Shown piece after piece: positions 23,027 through 34,700 of a DNA stretch of 64,000 nt (the stretch's first letter is position 1; every line of letters starts with the position of its first letter). Where the stretch lies: contig OW051496.1 in NCBI GenBank assembly GCA_932521035.1, positions 3,534,001-3,598,000 on the forward strand, read 5' to 3'. A program made the translations under genes and the position numbers. This stretch comes from Oscheius dolichura. Lineage: Eukaryota; Nematoda; Chromadorea; Rhabditida; Rhabditidae. A model generated the notes under the pieces. That model had not been told where the DNA came from and ran no database searches. It was given only the letters and a program-made list of their open reading frames with translations.

Positions 23027-24967
23027 TGTTTGAAGTAGTTGCATTTGGTACACGATCTGGAACAGGACAGCTTTCAATTTGGATAAATATAGAGCCAAAA
23101 GCACAGAAAATTGGTAAAATTCTCTTGTTACTATGGTAACGGTGGCGCGAACCGGCATGGGGCGGCTGACAGATGGCAGCTTGGAGTGGAATTGATAGAC
23201 CAATTACGGCAAGATTTCCTGGCAAATAGTGAAACACAGAAAAAAGGTTCTATCCCCTTTGGGTCTATTGTATTTTGTTCTTCCACAGAAATATTGAAGA
23301 ATCAAACGAGCCGTATTTTAGTGTGGCAGCAATGGCAGCAATCTAGTAGAATTACAACTAAAAAAATACAAATTACCTAGCGCAGCTCAAGGAGAACATG
23401 GAAAAGGGAACGTGTTGATATTTTTGGCTTTTCACGGGCTCTTCTTATTGAGGCGCCATAGGAGCTGCTGCTTCTCCCCAATGACTTTCTCGGCCCACTC
23501 TGTTGCCTTCTCAACATCCCTCATCAATTATCTCCTCTTCCATCGTCCTTTCACATATTGACTAGGGGTCAGAGTCTGTCGTCTCATCCATATCATCATC
23601 ATTTGCATAGGTCGCCAAATGCGTCGTCTCCTCGTCTTCCTGTCCTGTCTGCCCCTTCTCTGTGCCTGACGAATTGGCTGATTCCGTTACCGGGAAAGTT
23701 GTTATAAATTCCATTATTTTAGATAGCCAGAGAAACATGGGACAACAAAGAGACAATAACGAGTAAGAATAAGACCCACCGGAACAAGAATTCCCATAGA
23801 ACAACAACCAATTGTGTCCGAATTCGGAACAACAACAAGGTATGGCTACTAGCCCGTCTTCCGCTGGTCACGGAACGTTTCCAACCTTCTTTTCCGCTTT
23901 TTCCTTGAAAAGGGCAGGGGGGTTCCATATCACGCTTCAAATTGTCACACAGTTGTCATTTTCAAAGGCACCCTATCGTCTCATTCATTTCAACATGAGT
24001 TTCAGTTGCTTCCCGTTTTCTATCCATTCTTGATGTCAGTTTGATAATTTTAGCATCCATAAACTGAACAACTTTCTATACAGCCGTCAGCAGAGCTAAT
24101 AATGGACCAATAAACCTAGAATTAGAGACTAACAAAAACGATTCAGTCGGAATTTGTAGTTTGTATGAAACCAAGACAAGATGACCCATAACACCCGGTA
24201 AATAATCCACACGTCCCAAAAGTGTTTGAATTTTCACTTCTCTTCCCACTACAATAACCGGTTTCTCTTTCCTTAAACAAGGTGTGACCCGAGGAACACA
24301 CACGAAGCAAAATGACGTTGGAAAATATTTAGAGTTGGCTGGGAAAGTTCTTGTGAGACAGGGAAGGATGATATCGGGAGGAGGGCAGACAGTCGTCCTT
24401 GTTTTTCCCCTAAATTAGGAAAGAATACACTATCTACCAATCGAGGACCTCCTCCTCGGCGTCTCATTTTCTTGTATTTTGTTCTGCTCTGCGGTAGAAG
24501 ATGTCGTCTTTCTCTAGAATACTGTGTTGAACGACCTCTAGCTATTAAAAAGCAGTTATTCCTCCCATTTTTTCCAGGAAAAAAGATCAAGGAAGGTTTC
24601 AAGCGGTTTCCATTATCCCATGTTCCATAACCTTTCGTAATTTTGCTATTTATTTCCTGCTGTTCCCTAAAAAAGCGACTGGCTTTACGACAGCGTGGCT
24701 TGTGAGCGGTTATGGATATCTTATACCCTGTACTACCTGTATTTTGATAAGATCCGGTCAGAGAATGACAGAGATAAGCGAGAGAGAAAGGCGTTCGACT
24801 CGTGACCCAGCTAGGCTTTGTAACCAGCCCGTTTGGGCTTCTATTTTTTTGAAAAAAAAAACCATGGTGACGGAGTTTTCTATGCGCAGACTAGCATCAG
24901 AGCCTATTTATTCATTCCAACTCTTTCTTTGACTTTTTATTAGTCCGTATATCGCTATTTTAGAGTA
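23027..24967. other. No secure gene; weak minus-strand membrane-protein candidate
   Basis: This is the space between the IFT121 start and the CRAL-TRIO gene. On the minus strand at about 23940-23720 an open frame contains a hydrophobic run LVVVLWEFLFRWVLFLLVIV. A second, overlapping frame down to 23562 ends in an acidic tail (DEETTHLATYANDDDMDETT). They might be exons of a small membrane protein, but no ATG or splice join ties them together. The rest shows only short unlinked frames. Confidence 0.3.
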
Positions 24968-26329
24968 ATGGGAGCTGAAAATCATTATCTCTCAATCTCC
25001 GAGCTGACCCCCTATCATAAGAAGAAAATAGCCGAATTGAGACAACGAGCAGCTGCTGATCTAGACCTCTACCCGGAGTACAACACAGACTTTCAACTTC
25101 TTCGATGGCTTATGGGATGGGACTATAATATCGGTGAGTCCTTTCTCCATTTCTTCTACTATCAAAGGGTTTTTAGATGTGATCCTACCCAAGCTGCAGA
25201 CCGCTCTCCGGGTCTCGTATAATCTCGGAATGCTCGAGAGGGAGACCCTCGAGCCGGAGGAGATCAACGCCCAGCTGAGAGATCTCTGCAACGTGGCCGA
25301 GTACTACCCGGGCGGCTTGATGGGTACCGACGACGAGGGCAATGTCATCTTCGTGCAGGCCATAGCCAAGGCTCATCCGAAGACACTGGCGAAGGCCGGG
25401 AGTGTGAGCACTCTTCTCCGGTTGAGTCTCCTAGAGGGGCTCTATGTCTGTAAACTGATTCTTCGAGGAGAGGCCAGGGCGGGCAAGAAATTGGGAGCCA
25501 AATTGATCATAGACCTCGAAGGGTTCTGTATGGATCTACTCCACACTCCGACTCTTCTCATCTACAAGGAACTCCTCTCTATTCTGCAGGTATTTCATAA
25601 TATAAAGTTGTTTGAAACGAATTTAAGGCGAATTGCCCTGATGTGGCGCGGAAAATCTATATTATCAATCCACCGATGATGGTCAAAGCAGCCTATACGA
25701 TGATCTCGCCGGTGCTGTCGAAACAAACAAGGGAAAAGGTGGAATTCCTCGGTTCGGATTGGAAAGAGGTACTCGTCAGAGAGGTAAGCCAATTTTTATT
25801 TCTTGGAAGGTCAAGGAGCCCAATTTTCCCTCTTCTTCCAGTAGTCAGCCAAAAACCATAAAATATCTTCCAGCTAGGAGCCCACAATATCTATCCCCAT
25901 TGGGGAGGAATAAAACCCCACCCGAAACCAACTGGGGACCTTCGAATGGGCGGCAAAGTACCGGAGAAGTTTTGGTACGCGGCGGAGAACAATCCAATGG
26001 AACAGGGGCTGACGAAGATCACCGTACCGGCCAGGAATCGGACAGAGGTTGGAAATTTTCCTTTTAAAAATGAAATGTTTCAGGTTCGAGTCCACTGTGA
26101 GGAGGGAACAGAACTCAACTGGTTGTGGAGAGTGAGCAGTGGTGACCTGGACTTCTCTGTTGAGAAAGACGGCATTGAAGTGTTCCCAAAGTTTCGTCTC
26201 TCGACTGAATTCACCCCTGAAATGTCCAAAATGACTGTACGAAAGAGTGGGGAATATGTTTTGATTTTTGATAATTCACATGGATCCGTCTGGTCTAAGG
26301 AGGCCAAGTACAGGGTCTGGCAGTCGTAG
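24968..26329 (+). CDS. SEC14-like protein: CRAL-TRIO domain plus GOLD domain
   Basis: Lipid-binding or transfer protein of the SEC14-like family, cytosolic or at Golgi and endosomal membranes. Exons 24968-25133, 25177-25589, 25628-25783, 25874-26047 and 26084-26329 all join in frame, giving 384 residues, typical for the family. The CRAL-TRIO N part has DFQLLRWLMGWDYNI. The lipid-binding lobe has AGKKLGAKLIIDLEGFCMDL, ARKIYIINPP and KVEFLGSDWKEVL. The C-terminal GOLD beta-sandwich has ELNWLWRVSSGDLDFSVEKD and KSGEYVLIFDNSHGSVWSKE. TTTTAG lies four bases before the ATG, suggesting trans-splicing; an AATAAA follows the stop at about 26377. Nematode ctg genes have the same architecture, so this is a likely orthologue of that group. 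Confidence 0.93.
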
Positions 26330-26637
26330 AACCAGTGCAAATGTCTTTTCATATGGGTAAACATGCTCTTTTTTCAAATAAATCTTCATATTATTAGTTG
26401 TTGAATCGTGCGAACGTGGGGGAAAAGGCAGCATTCTTGGGCTGGACCCCTCGTTCGTTTCCAGGTCAGAAAATCAAGAAGAAAACGGATAGGCCCAGCC
26501 GATCTATATGTTTTTGGTGGGTCCTGTCAAAACTGGCTGAACATGGTAAAAGCGACGATCAGTCTCGTTTCGACCATTTTCCACCCTATATTAGGCGCTT
26601 ATTGTCATTTTCTGCTCATTTCAACTTCTTCGCGAGC
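26330..26637. other. Intergenic spacer before the receptor phosphatase
   Basis: Holds the 3' untranslated region and AATAAA of the CRAL-TRIO/GOLD gene and the upstream region of the first receptor phosphatase. Open frames here have no recognised content. Confidence 0.5.
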
Positions 26638-29600
26638 ATGAGGCTCCTCGTCTCCCGTGAATGGTTGCTACTTCAGCTGATCATAGGGTCAGTTGTTTAC
26701 CATTTACTTTGCTACTTTGTTGCTAGCGCCTGCTTGGCTAATTTGTTCGTAAAAGTTTGCCATCGGCAAATTTTTGGGTTTTACTGACCTATGCAGCCGA
26801 CTCCGTAGTTCAATAGCACCAGTTGAAATTCTCTAGCTTAATTCTTTCTAAACAGCACCATGTCTATTTCTGGCTCCCTGATGTTTAAAAACGCACGCGC
26901 CAAACGGAAAAGAGGGTGGGGAGGGGCGCCAATCAGCTGGCTGTTTTGTGATTGCTCCGTGGCGTCACTGGGAGAAATAGACAGTATTTTTGATAAAAAT
27001 CGGGGCAACTTCCATAAACCGCATCCCAGATTATCGACCCTTGAAAATGGTCACGCTTTTGCCTTGTTTTTTCAAGATTTTGACTGGTTTAATCAGCGGT
27101 GGTTGGCGCAATCGGCTAGACCAGCCGGGTTGGGCGCCAAAATTCGAAAATGCTGCTCGGTAGGGGGTTTCGTATAAGAGTATCATAAGAAGGACAGCGC
27201 ACTAGTGGCTTCAATATCCAGGGTGGGACAAGTCACAACCACGGAGAGCTGGGGCGCCCCCGTAATATTGGGTTGGAGATTTTGATATGATCTTCGCCCT
27301 TTTTCAAAAACTCTATGACATCCAAAAATTTATCTTTTAGATTGCTTTCTGCTTCTGTTGTGACATCGGTTTTGTGTAAAAAACTGAATGAGCAGAATTA
27401 TCTGGTTGAAATGGACGGCTGCGAGGGAGGCGTGTTCGCTTTCGCCTCGTCTACAAATCCTGTTTTTGACCTGTCCACGCTGGATCAGACAACGGCCGAC
27501 AAGATTTTGTATAAACAGAAGAGTAATACGGATCTATCACCTGATCCAGACAATCCAAAATTATTCGAAGGTCATGTGAAAATCAGCAGCTCCAAACTGG
27601 AAAGGCTCACTTTGGGAATTGATAGTCTCGGTACCATTTTTCTCTTTCAAAAGATTCGTGTCTTTCGGTGTACCGCAGAAGGTGGAAATCATTGGCAACG
27701 TCAACTTGAATCTTCTAAAATTGCATCTGGACCCGGGTAGTAGAGCAAATGTGACGCTAATTTTGAAGGGAAACAAGCAGTTGTCGATGGCGAGCATTAA
27801 ACGTCTGAAGAAAGTCCCTCAACTCCATCAGACGGCTTCCGAAATCCAGGAATATCACGGTAAGACTCTTTCTGGCCTACAGTAATCTACAATTCAGAAT
27901 GTTTTTTCTTTAATAAGGCAATCACAGACCTTTCTCAGCTGGTGGAATGTTCAGTTGTCACGGGAGATTTGATCATCGACGGAAATACTAATATTCCCGC
28001 TACAATGCCGGTTCTTCGAGTCAAGAAGATCAAGAACGGATGTGTGAAGATTGAGAACTCCGCCCTTCCGAATCTGGATTTCCTCCAGGGCCTTCTGAAG
28101 AACAAAGCCACGTGTCCATCTGGAAAACATCTCCTCAAGAAGAACAGCCAGTTGTGTCTGACTTCGGCACAACAAAAAGATTGGACGGATGCCAATTTTG
28201 ATTTGGACTACACTGGAAAGTGTCGTACGTTTCCACTGTTACCGTTCCTTTCCTCTTCTATTTCCAGGTGATCAGTGTACGGTAGATTTTGCCCAGAAGA
28301 ATCCGATTTCCACGAATCCTCGAGCAAAGTGTCAAGTGGTTACGGGAGATGTTGTAATTAGCGGCAGTGGTGTCACTCTGGCCAGTCTGGCCGATTGGGA
28401 CCGGGTGGAGGAGCTCCATGGAACGATTGAAGTGGACGGCACGGACCTGGACAACATTACCATCTTCAATAATCTCAAGAATATTAGCAATCCCTCTCCT
28501 GGTCAGTTTTATCGAGGTAGAGATTCGGTACAAGACATCTACGGCCATGGCTCTGTTGAAGGGCGATCTTGTTAGAGCCACGGGAGATTGAGATTCCCTA
28601 TAAATTATATAGACTAATTTTAGGAAAGATTGGCATTTCGGTTACGAAGAACATGAAGATGAAGACGTTTGCCATTCCCCAGCTGGTCGAGCTCTATATG
28701 CCACCGGGTGCCTGGTCGGATGGCGTGTATTTTGCCACAAATAACGAGACGTTTATGTTTACGGAGGCAGAAGGCGATAAGTGGAGAGAGATTGTCAAGA
28801 AGGGATCTCTCAATATTCCCATCTACATTCCCCCAAAACCCACGTCGACAACTCCTACTCCAGCGCCGCCGCCGACCACGACACTGAATAACAGAGCACA
28901 CAAGATGCAGCAGGTTGCAACTAGGGAGAGTGAGTCGAATAGATTACGGTTTCTAGATCGAAATGCCTTTTTAGAGTGGGGCATAGGGATCGGCTTTGCT
29001 GTTGGTTGTTTGTTAAGCGCTCTTGCTTCTGTCCTTATAATCTACTGCGGGAAAGTATGTCCTTTTTATTTTCAAATGTAATGACCTCCGTATTCAGGCC
29101 GTGACTTGGCTTAAGGATAAGGTTAAAGGAAAGGCGGAAGATGAGGATGTACAGCGTAAAGTACAGATCCCGCTAAATATGGCAGATGCCAAGAGTAGAA
29201 TGGACAGCATGATATTGAAGAAGGTTGTCCTGGAAGAAGATATCAAGACGGAAGCCGACCCTGAAGTTGAGGTTAACCAGAGGTTTACGGATAATGAGTA
29301 CACGTTTATGGAAGAACATCTGGCCACTGTCGACGTAGGTCATTAGCCCTTGATCCAAATGACTATTCCTCTTTAGGAAAAGAGATATACGACGAGATGT
29401 GAAGCCCTTCGAAATATGGCGAAACAAGTGCCGTGGAAGGCTCCCTACATTCATTCCGTAGACTCGATTAATGTTGAGAAGATTAAGAAGGTCCCGCTCC
29501 CCAAGATGAAATCTAAAGCTCGTCTGTTCCGTCATGAAGTCGAGATGACCACGCGCTTCGTCAATTATGAGCTGATTCCCAATATAGAGAAACCAAACAT

Positions 29601-31328
29601 CAATCTTGACAACTATGATGAGCTAAAGATGCTGGCTTTACTCTTATCCGGCACATTGGACATGGGAATGGTCAGTTGGCCTGTTTTTTTTAACCGATGT
29701 GGTTTCTTTGGAAAGGCAGGCTACATCCATAAACGAACGTTACATTCAAACACGCATAACGTTTCGTCCGAATTGTCTCTTGTGTAATATCGCCTGATAG
29801 AGCACAAAATTCTCTATCAGATGGTACCAAGCATGTGAATATGAGCCTTTGAAATGAGCCGAATAATCCGCTTCTGTTTCAGTTCTTCTACAAGAATCAT
29901 AAGCTGATGGAGAAGATCCTTGCCGGCCTACAGGGAGACCATTACCAGAAGGGGCCATTGGCTATTGTTGAGGGGCCCGTCCTCGTCGTCGGCGATATTC
30001 ACGGCTCTATTCGGGACTTTTTGATCCTATTGAATATGGATCCGGATGATCTGGCAAAGAAGAACGGCGTTCATCCGTGTTTCTGCTATAGATGGGTGTT
30101 CCTCGGCGACTACCTGGACCGTGGCAAATTCAGTTTGGACGTGTTTATTCTGGCCTCGCTATTGGCCAAGCTTTTCCCCGAGAGATTTGTTATGCTCCGT
30201 GGAAATCACGAGACGTTGATCAGCAGCGGTGACGAGGGAAATCTCGTCGACCAGATGGGACCGGAATTGTACGAGCTCGGCGTGCGGAATGCCTTCTTCG
30301 TGGCGGAATACATCTTCTGGGAGATGAGGAAGGTCCTCCACTACTTTCCCATGGCTGCTCTGATCAACGAGAAGGTCTTCTGCATGCACGGAGGGCCAAC
30401 TCTGCCCGCGCTGAGAGGCGACTTCAAGACAATTCGGGATATGTTCAGCAGAGAAAAGGTTTGTATCCGCCTGATATAATTGAGATTTTAGGTCCCGTGG
30501 CCATTTATTTCCTACGATGAGAATTTCTATCGCAGAATCCGCATGCGGACTTTGCAAAACGTGTACGCGGGGTTTTTCGTGCCCGAATTTGAGGACAAAT
30601 ACACTGAAGCCTTCAAAAAGGGACAGGACATATTCAAAATGGAAAATCTGAGGAGGAAGAAGATGACGAAAGCGGAAGAACAAAAGGATCCAGTGTTCAC
30701 AAATCAATATCCCAACCTTACGGCCGGCGCCTGGAGTGATCCCTCGCCCACTTTCTCTCATCGTGCTAATGTCCGGAATACCGGAAATAGTGTCGGGCCC
30801 CAGCACAACGTCGCTCTGAAAGTCAAGTTCGACTTAGATGCGATTATGCGTGGCCACGAGGTGAGTCCCTCCTTTTTTCTCGTCGAGACACTTCTTGTAT
30901 TTCAGGAAAAGCTATGGTTTTCCATGTTCCTGGGCTTGTTGTGGTCACTTTATTCGAATAATGACACGGCAGCCTCGGCTGTCGAAATGGCTCAGATGAA
31001 ATCGGAAACGAACGTCAAGCGGCAGTCTGGCATCCTTCAGATCCGCTCGGATAACACTCTTCACCTTGCCCTGTACTCGTGGAGTCCGGACAAGAAGGCC
31101 GATATGGACTTTTTGCCGGTGGACATGAATCTGAAAAGGCAGCTGGGAGGGAACTACGTCAACGAGCGGCATAACACGAAGGAGAAACAAGAGAAGAGGA
31201 ACAAGGACAGGAAGAAGGTCATCACGGACAAAAGGGCTACGATTCTTAAAGAGATGATAATGAAGAACCCCAAGGTCGGCGAGGCTATGAAGATGGCTGG
31301 AAAAGAGGACAAGAAAGCCAAGAAATAG
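26638..31328 (+). CDS. Receptor-type PPP Ser/Thr phosphatase: L-domain ectodomain, one TM helix, PP1-like catalytic domain
   Basis: Exon 1 (26638-26687) and exon 2 (from 27341) together encode a signal peptide (MRLLVSREWLLLQLIIG, then LLSASVVTSV). Ectodomain exons (27341-28830) carry receptor L-domain units: CSVVTGDLIIDGN...ALPNLDFLQGLL and CQVVTGDVVISGSG...LDNITIFNNLKNI. A Thr/Pro-rich stalk is followed by the membrane helix GIGFAVGCLLSALASVLIIY (28981-29045) and a Lys-rich juxtamembrane part. The cytoplasmic PPP domain has GDIHGS (29991-30008), GDYLDRG (30105-30125), LRGNHE (30195-30212), CMHGG (30381-30395) and RGHE (30849-30860), so the residues expected for two-metal chemistry are kept. 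A Lys-rich tail ends the protein. The junctions at about 27629/27670 and 28501/28620 did not close cleanly by eye. AATAAA lies at about 31356. The architecture resembles receptor kinases but with a PP1-like enzyme; ligand and target are unknown. Confidence 0.85.
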
Positions 31329-31702
31329 TCCGTGGTCATCATTATCTTTTTTGTATAAATAAACAATGCCCGGCTATTTTGTCTTGTCTTTTTATGGTTT
31401 CGTTGTGAAGGTTTCGGAAGAGCAGGCCATTTGTCTCTTTTCTATGTTCTCCAGAGATTCTAACTGGTTGACCTTCGTCGTTCTTTTTTCTTGGTTGACT
31501 CAATTGAAAAGCAGCACACTACTTCTCGTAGAATTATTCGCCATTCATGGGAGTGTTGTCGGATCGCTTTTATCCTGGTTAGACAGGATTGAACGAGGTT
31601 TTCACATGATAATACAGGGATAATAGACCGTAATCCAGAAGCGGAGCAGTCAGTCGTCATTCTATCGATTGTTCTTCTGGTGGACGGACGCTGTCTACAA
31701 AC

Positions 31703-34700
31703 ATGGCTGCTGCTAAACTGCTATTGCTGACTTTCTTTGTTTTCTGCTACTCGGCTGACAACTTTCCTGAGCATAAGATAGCCCGTCGTCAACCACTACC
31801 ACCACCACCTACTGCTTCTTCTGATCAACCATCACCTACTGCTACTTCTGGTCAACCATCAACTACTACTACGACTACTGTTCAAACACCACCACCAACT
31901 GCTGTTGCTTGTAGGCTCCATGGGCTTCATTTTAATCTATTTCCTCTTCAGGCCATAAAGCTACACCACAGTGGCAATATAACGATTTTAAAGAATGTGA
32001 TGGAGACAGAATCGAGATTAACGACGGAAAGGGAAGCATTGATTTGTCGACTTGGAGTGAATCTCATCTGGTAGAAATCTTTGCGGAAAAGAAGTTCAAT
32101 GGCGGTTTTGACATCAAAAAGACATCGTTTGTCGGCAGAGATATCGTGTTTACCATGTATTTAGGTAGGCCACCTTAGTTTTGTGTGGTGGACGCAGGCC
32201 AAATTTTGGCTGCATTGTGTGGTGGGATATACTGCGTATATATATACTGCTGTCATTGGACAGCATTGCACGCAGTATTTTCAGCGCGTCACAATGTGAA
32301 ATCGCTAATGTCTGCCTGCATTCCAATTTCTTTCTCCATAGACAACCGGGTTCGGTCAGCCAGCGGCCAAGAATGTTTCGCTTTTATTTTGGTCAAATCT
32401 TGGTCTTGACCGGTGCCGCTTTGCAATGCTGGGGTCTGGGCCAAACCGCAGTGGCGTCCTATCGGGTAGCCAGAACGTGCTTCATAAACTGATCTTTTCT
32501 AATCAACATTGTATTTTTATAGCGAATGCTAACACTATCACCGTTGCGAACAATCTCAATCTTGAAGAGTTCTTCCTGGAAATAGCGCCCAACACCGTGG
32601 CACCCTCTGTACGCATCAATGGCAACAGACAACTGGACGAGGACAGTATTGAATTACTGATGAACCTGCTCGAAAACAACAAGATTAACAGCAACTCGTA
32701 CATTCAAATTCACGGCGAATGCGACCTGGAAAATGTGGCAGTTGGCGATGTCAAGACGATTTTGACCGACTGTACCGCCATCTATGGAGATTTGATCTTT
32801 GATGGAAGTTCAGGTGGGCCTTTTGTAAACTGTAATCAATCTGTTTCAGCTTTTCCCACCGACGAGGCTGGTTGGAACACCGTTGGAAAGCTCGAATACG
32901 TTCAAGGATGTCTTCGAATTACGGGAACCAAATTGACGAGCTGGACAGATATTGCCTTTTTGCAAGAAACAAAGTCGCTGGGAGGATGTACCGCGGGACA
33001 CGGTATCTGAATAAACCGCTCTCTTTATAATCTATGTGATTCAGAAATCAGCGGCAATTCCGATATGTGCATCCATCCGCCTCTTGCTCTTAAATTGAAG
33101 CAGATCTTCAAAAACATGAAGATTGAACGGAACAAGCAATGCAAAGGAGAGTGTAGCAATGACCATTTCCAAACGTATGCCGATCCGGACTGTGTCATTA
33201 TTACCGATTCCCTGATGATCAACGGTAACGCGAGCCAGCCGGTCCTGTCCGCTTTGAAGAATGTCGAAGAGATTCGCGGCGTCTTGGAAGTGGCCAACAC
33301 GAACATTACCGATTTTAACTATCTGCCAAAGTTGACGAAGCTGAATACGGCCAACTACAGTAAGTCTAGTGATCTATTGCCGACTACCGTAATCTTTTTC
33401 AGCCGTCGGAGCCATCATCCGTGTAGTCTACAATCAGCAGTTGACGGGCTTTGATCTGCCTGGTCTGAATTCAACCGGCTTGATTGTTCCACGTGAGAAT
33501 CAGATCAAATTCCACTCGGAGAGTAATGGAATGTTTGTCAAGAACGAGGACCTCCTCACTCGTCTCAATGTGACGGATGCCAGTATGATTGCTCGGACAG
33601 CTTCGCCGACAACGACCACAACGACGACGACTACCACGGCCCCGCCCCCGACACCGGCCAACGCAATCGATAACTATATTGACGACATTACGGAAAATTT
33701 TTTCCTGATTGTCGGAAGTGAGTTGTTATTTATACTGTAATTTAAAAATTACAGTCTCGGCCCTTCCTTTCACTTTCGCTATTGGCGTTGCAATTCTCTA
33801 TGTCCTCTATCGTGTTGCTCACGTATTGCACCGTCAAAAGAAGTGGGAACATGGGCCGATGAGCGGAGCTGCGAACGCAGCCAAGACGACCCCCTACAAG
33901 TACAGTAATCCGGATGCGTTTAACAAGAAGGCTCGGGAACAGCTTAAAGCGAATAAGGCGAAGATTATGGCACGGAACAAGACGCACGAGAAGAATACGA
34001 CGCACGAAAAGCTCACCGTATACAATTACGACGCGCCGGGAGTGATGGCGACGGAAATCGAGCAGGAGGATTACAATGCGTATAAGGAGGCCCGAAAGGA
34101 GAATGTGGGGAATGAGGCCGTGTTGAATACACTCCATTTGCCGGTGAAAGGAGAAGGCGACCTATACGGGCTGGCCTTCCAGGAGACGATTGAAAAGTCG
34201 GAAAAAATCCAGTACCGGACCCAGTCGGATCAATTCTGTACCATGTGGTTTATGAACGAGATTGAGCCCATCTACACAGAAGACTTTGCCACGACGGCCA
34301 AGAGAATGTTCCACGAGCCGTGTGATCGCCTGTCGGAGAAGATTCGGTTCTTTGTCGAGAAGAAGATGGCTATGGCTGAATTTGGCGTCAATTTTACGCA
34401 CTATTATCCCAGGCTGTGTGATGACAAACATGATCAAGTGGGTATTATGACTGGATTTTGGGGGAACCAGAAATCCCAGTGGGCTCAAAAGAGCCGGGAG
34501 GAATGTTGGCATTGGGTTTCTGGGCGGTTGGGGTTTACAAGAAAGTGGTCCAAAAAGTCAGGGTCGCAAATGCCCCAGAATGCCCCAGGTCTTGGCCGAT
34601 TTCCCTTCGCCGTACTTGCCCAGTTATGTTCCACTTTTTTAGGTTGTGTCGCGAAGGCGTGAAATGAAGCTGGATAACTTTTGGTTTGCCAATCACTGGC

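Noticed and set aside
30159-30806. 215-codon minus-strand frame
   Set aside because: It is the antisense of the receptor phosphatase catalytic exons, whose plus-strand frame has all PPP motifs.
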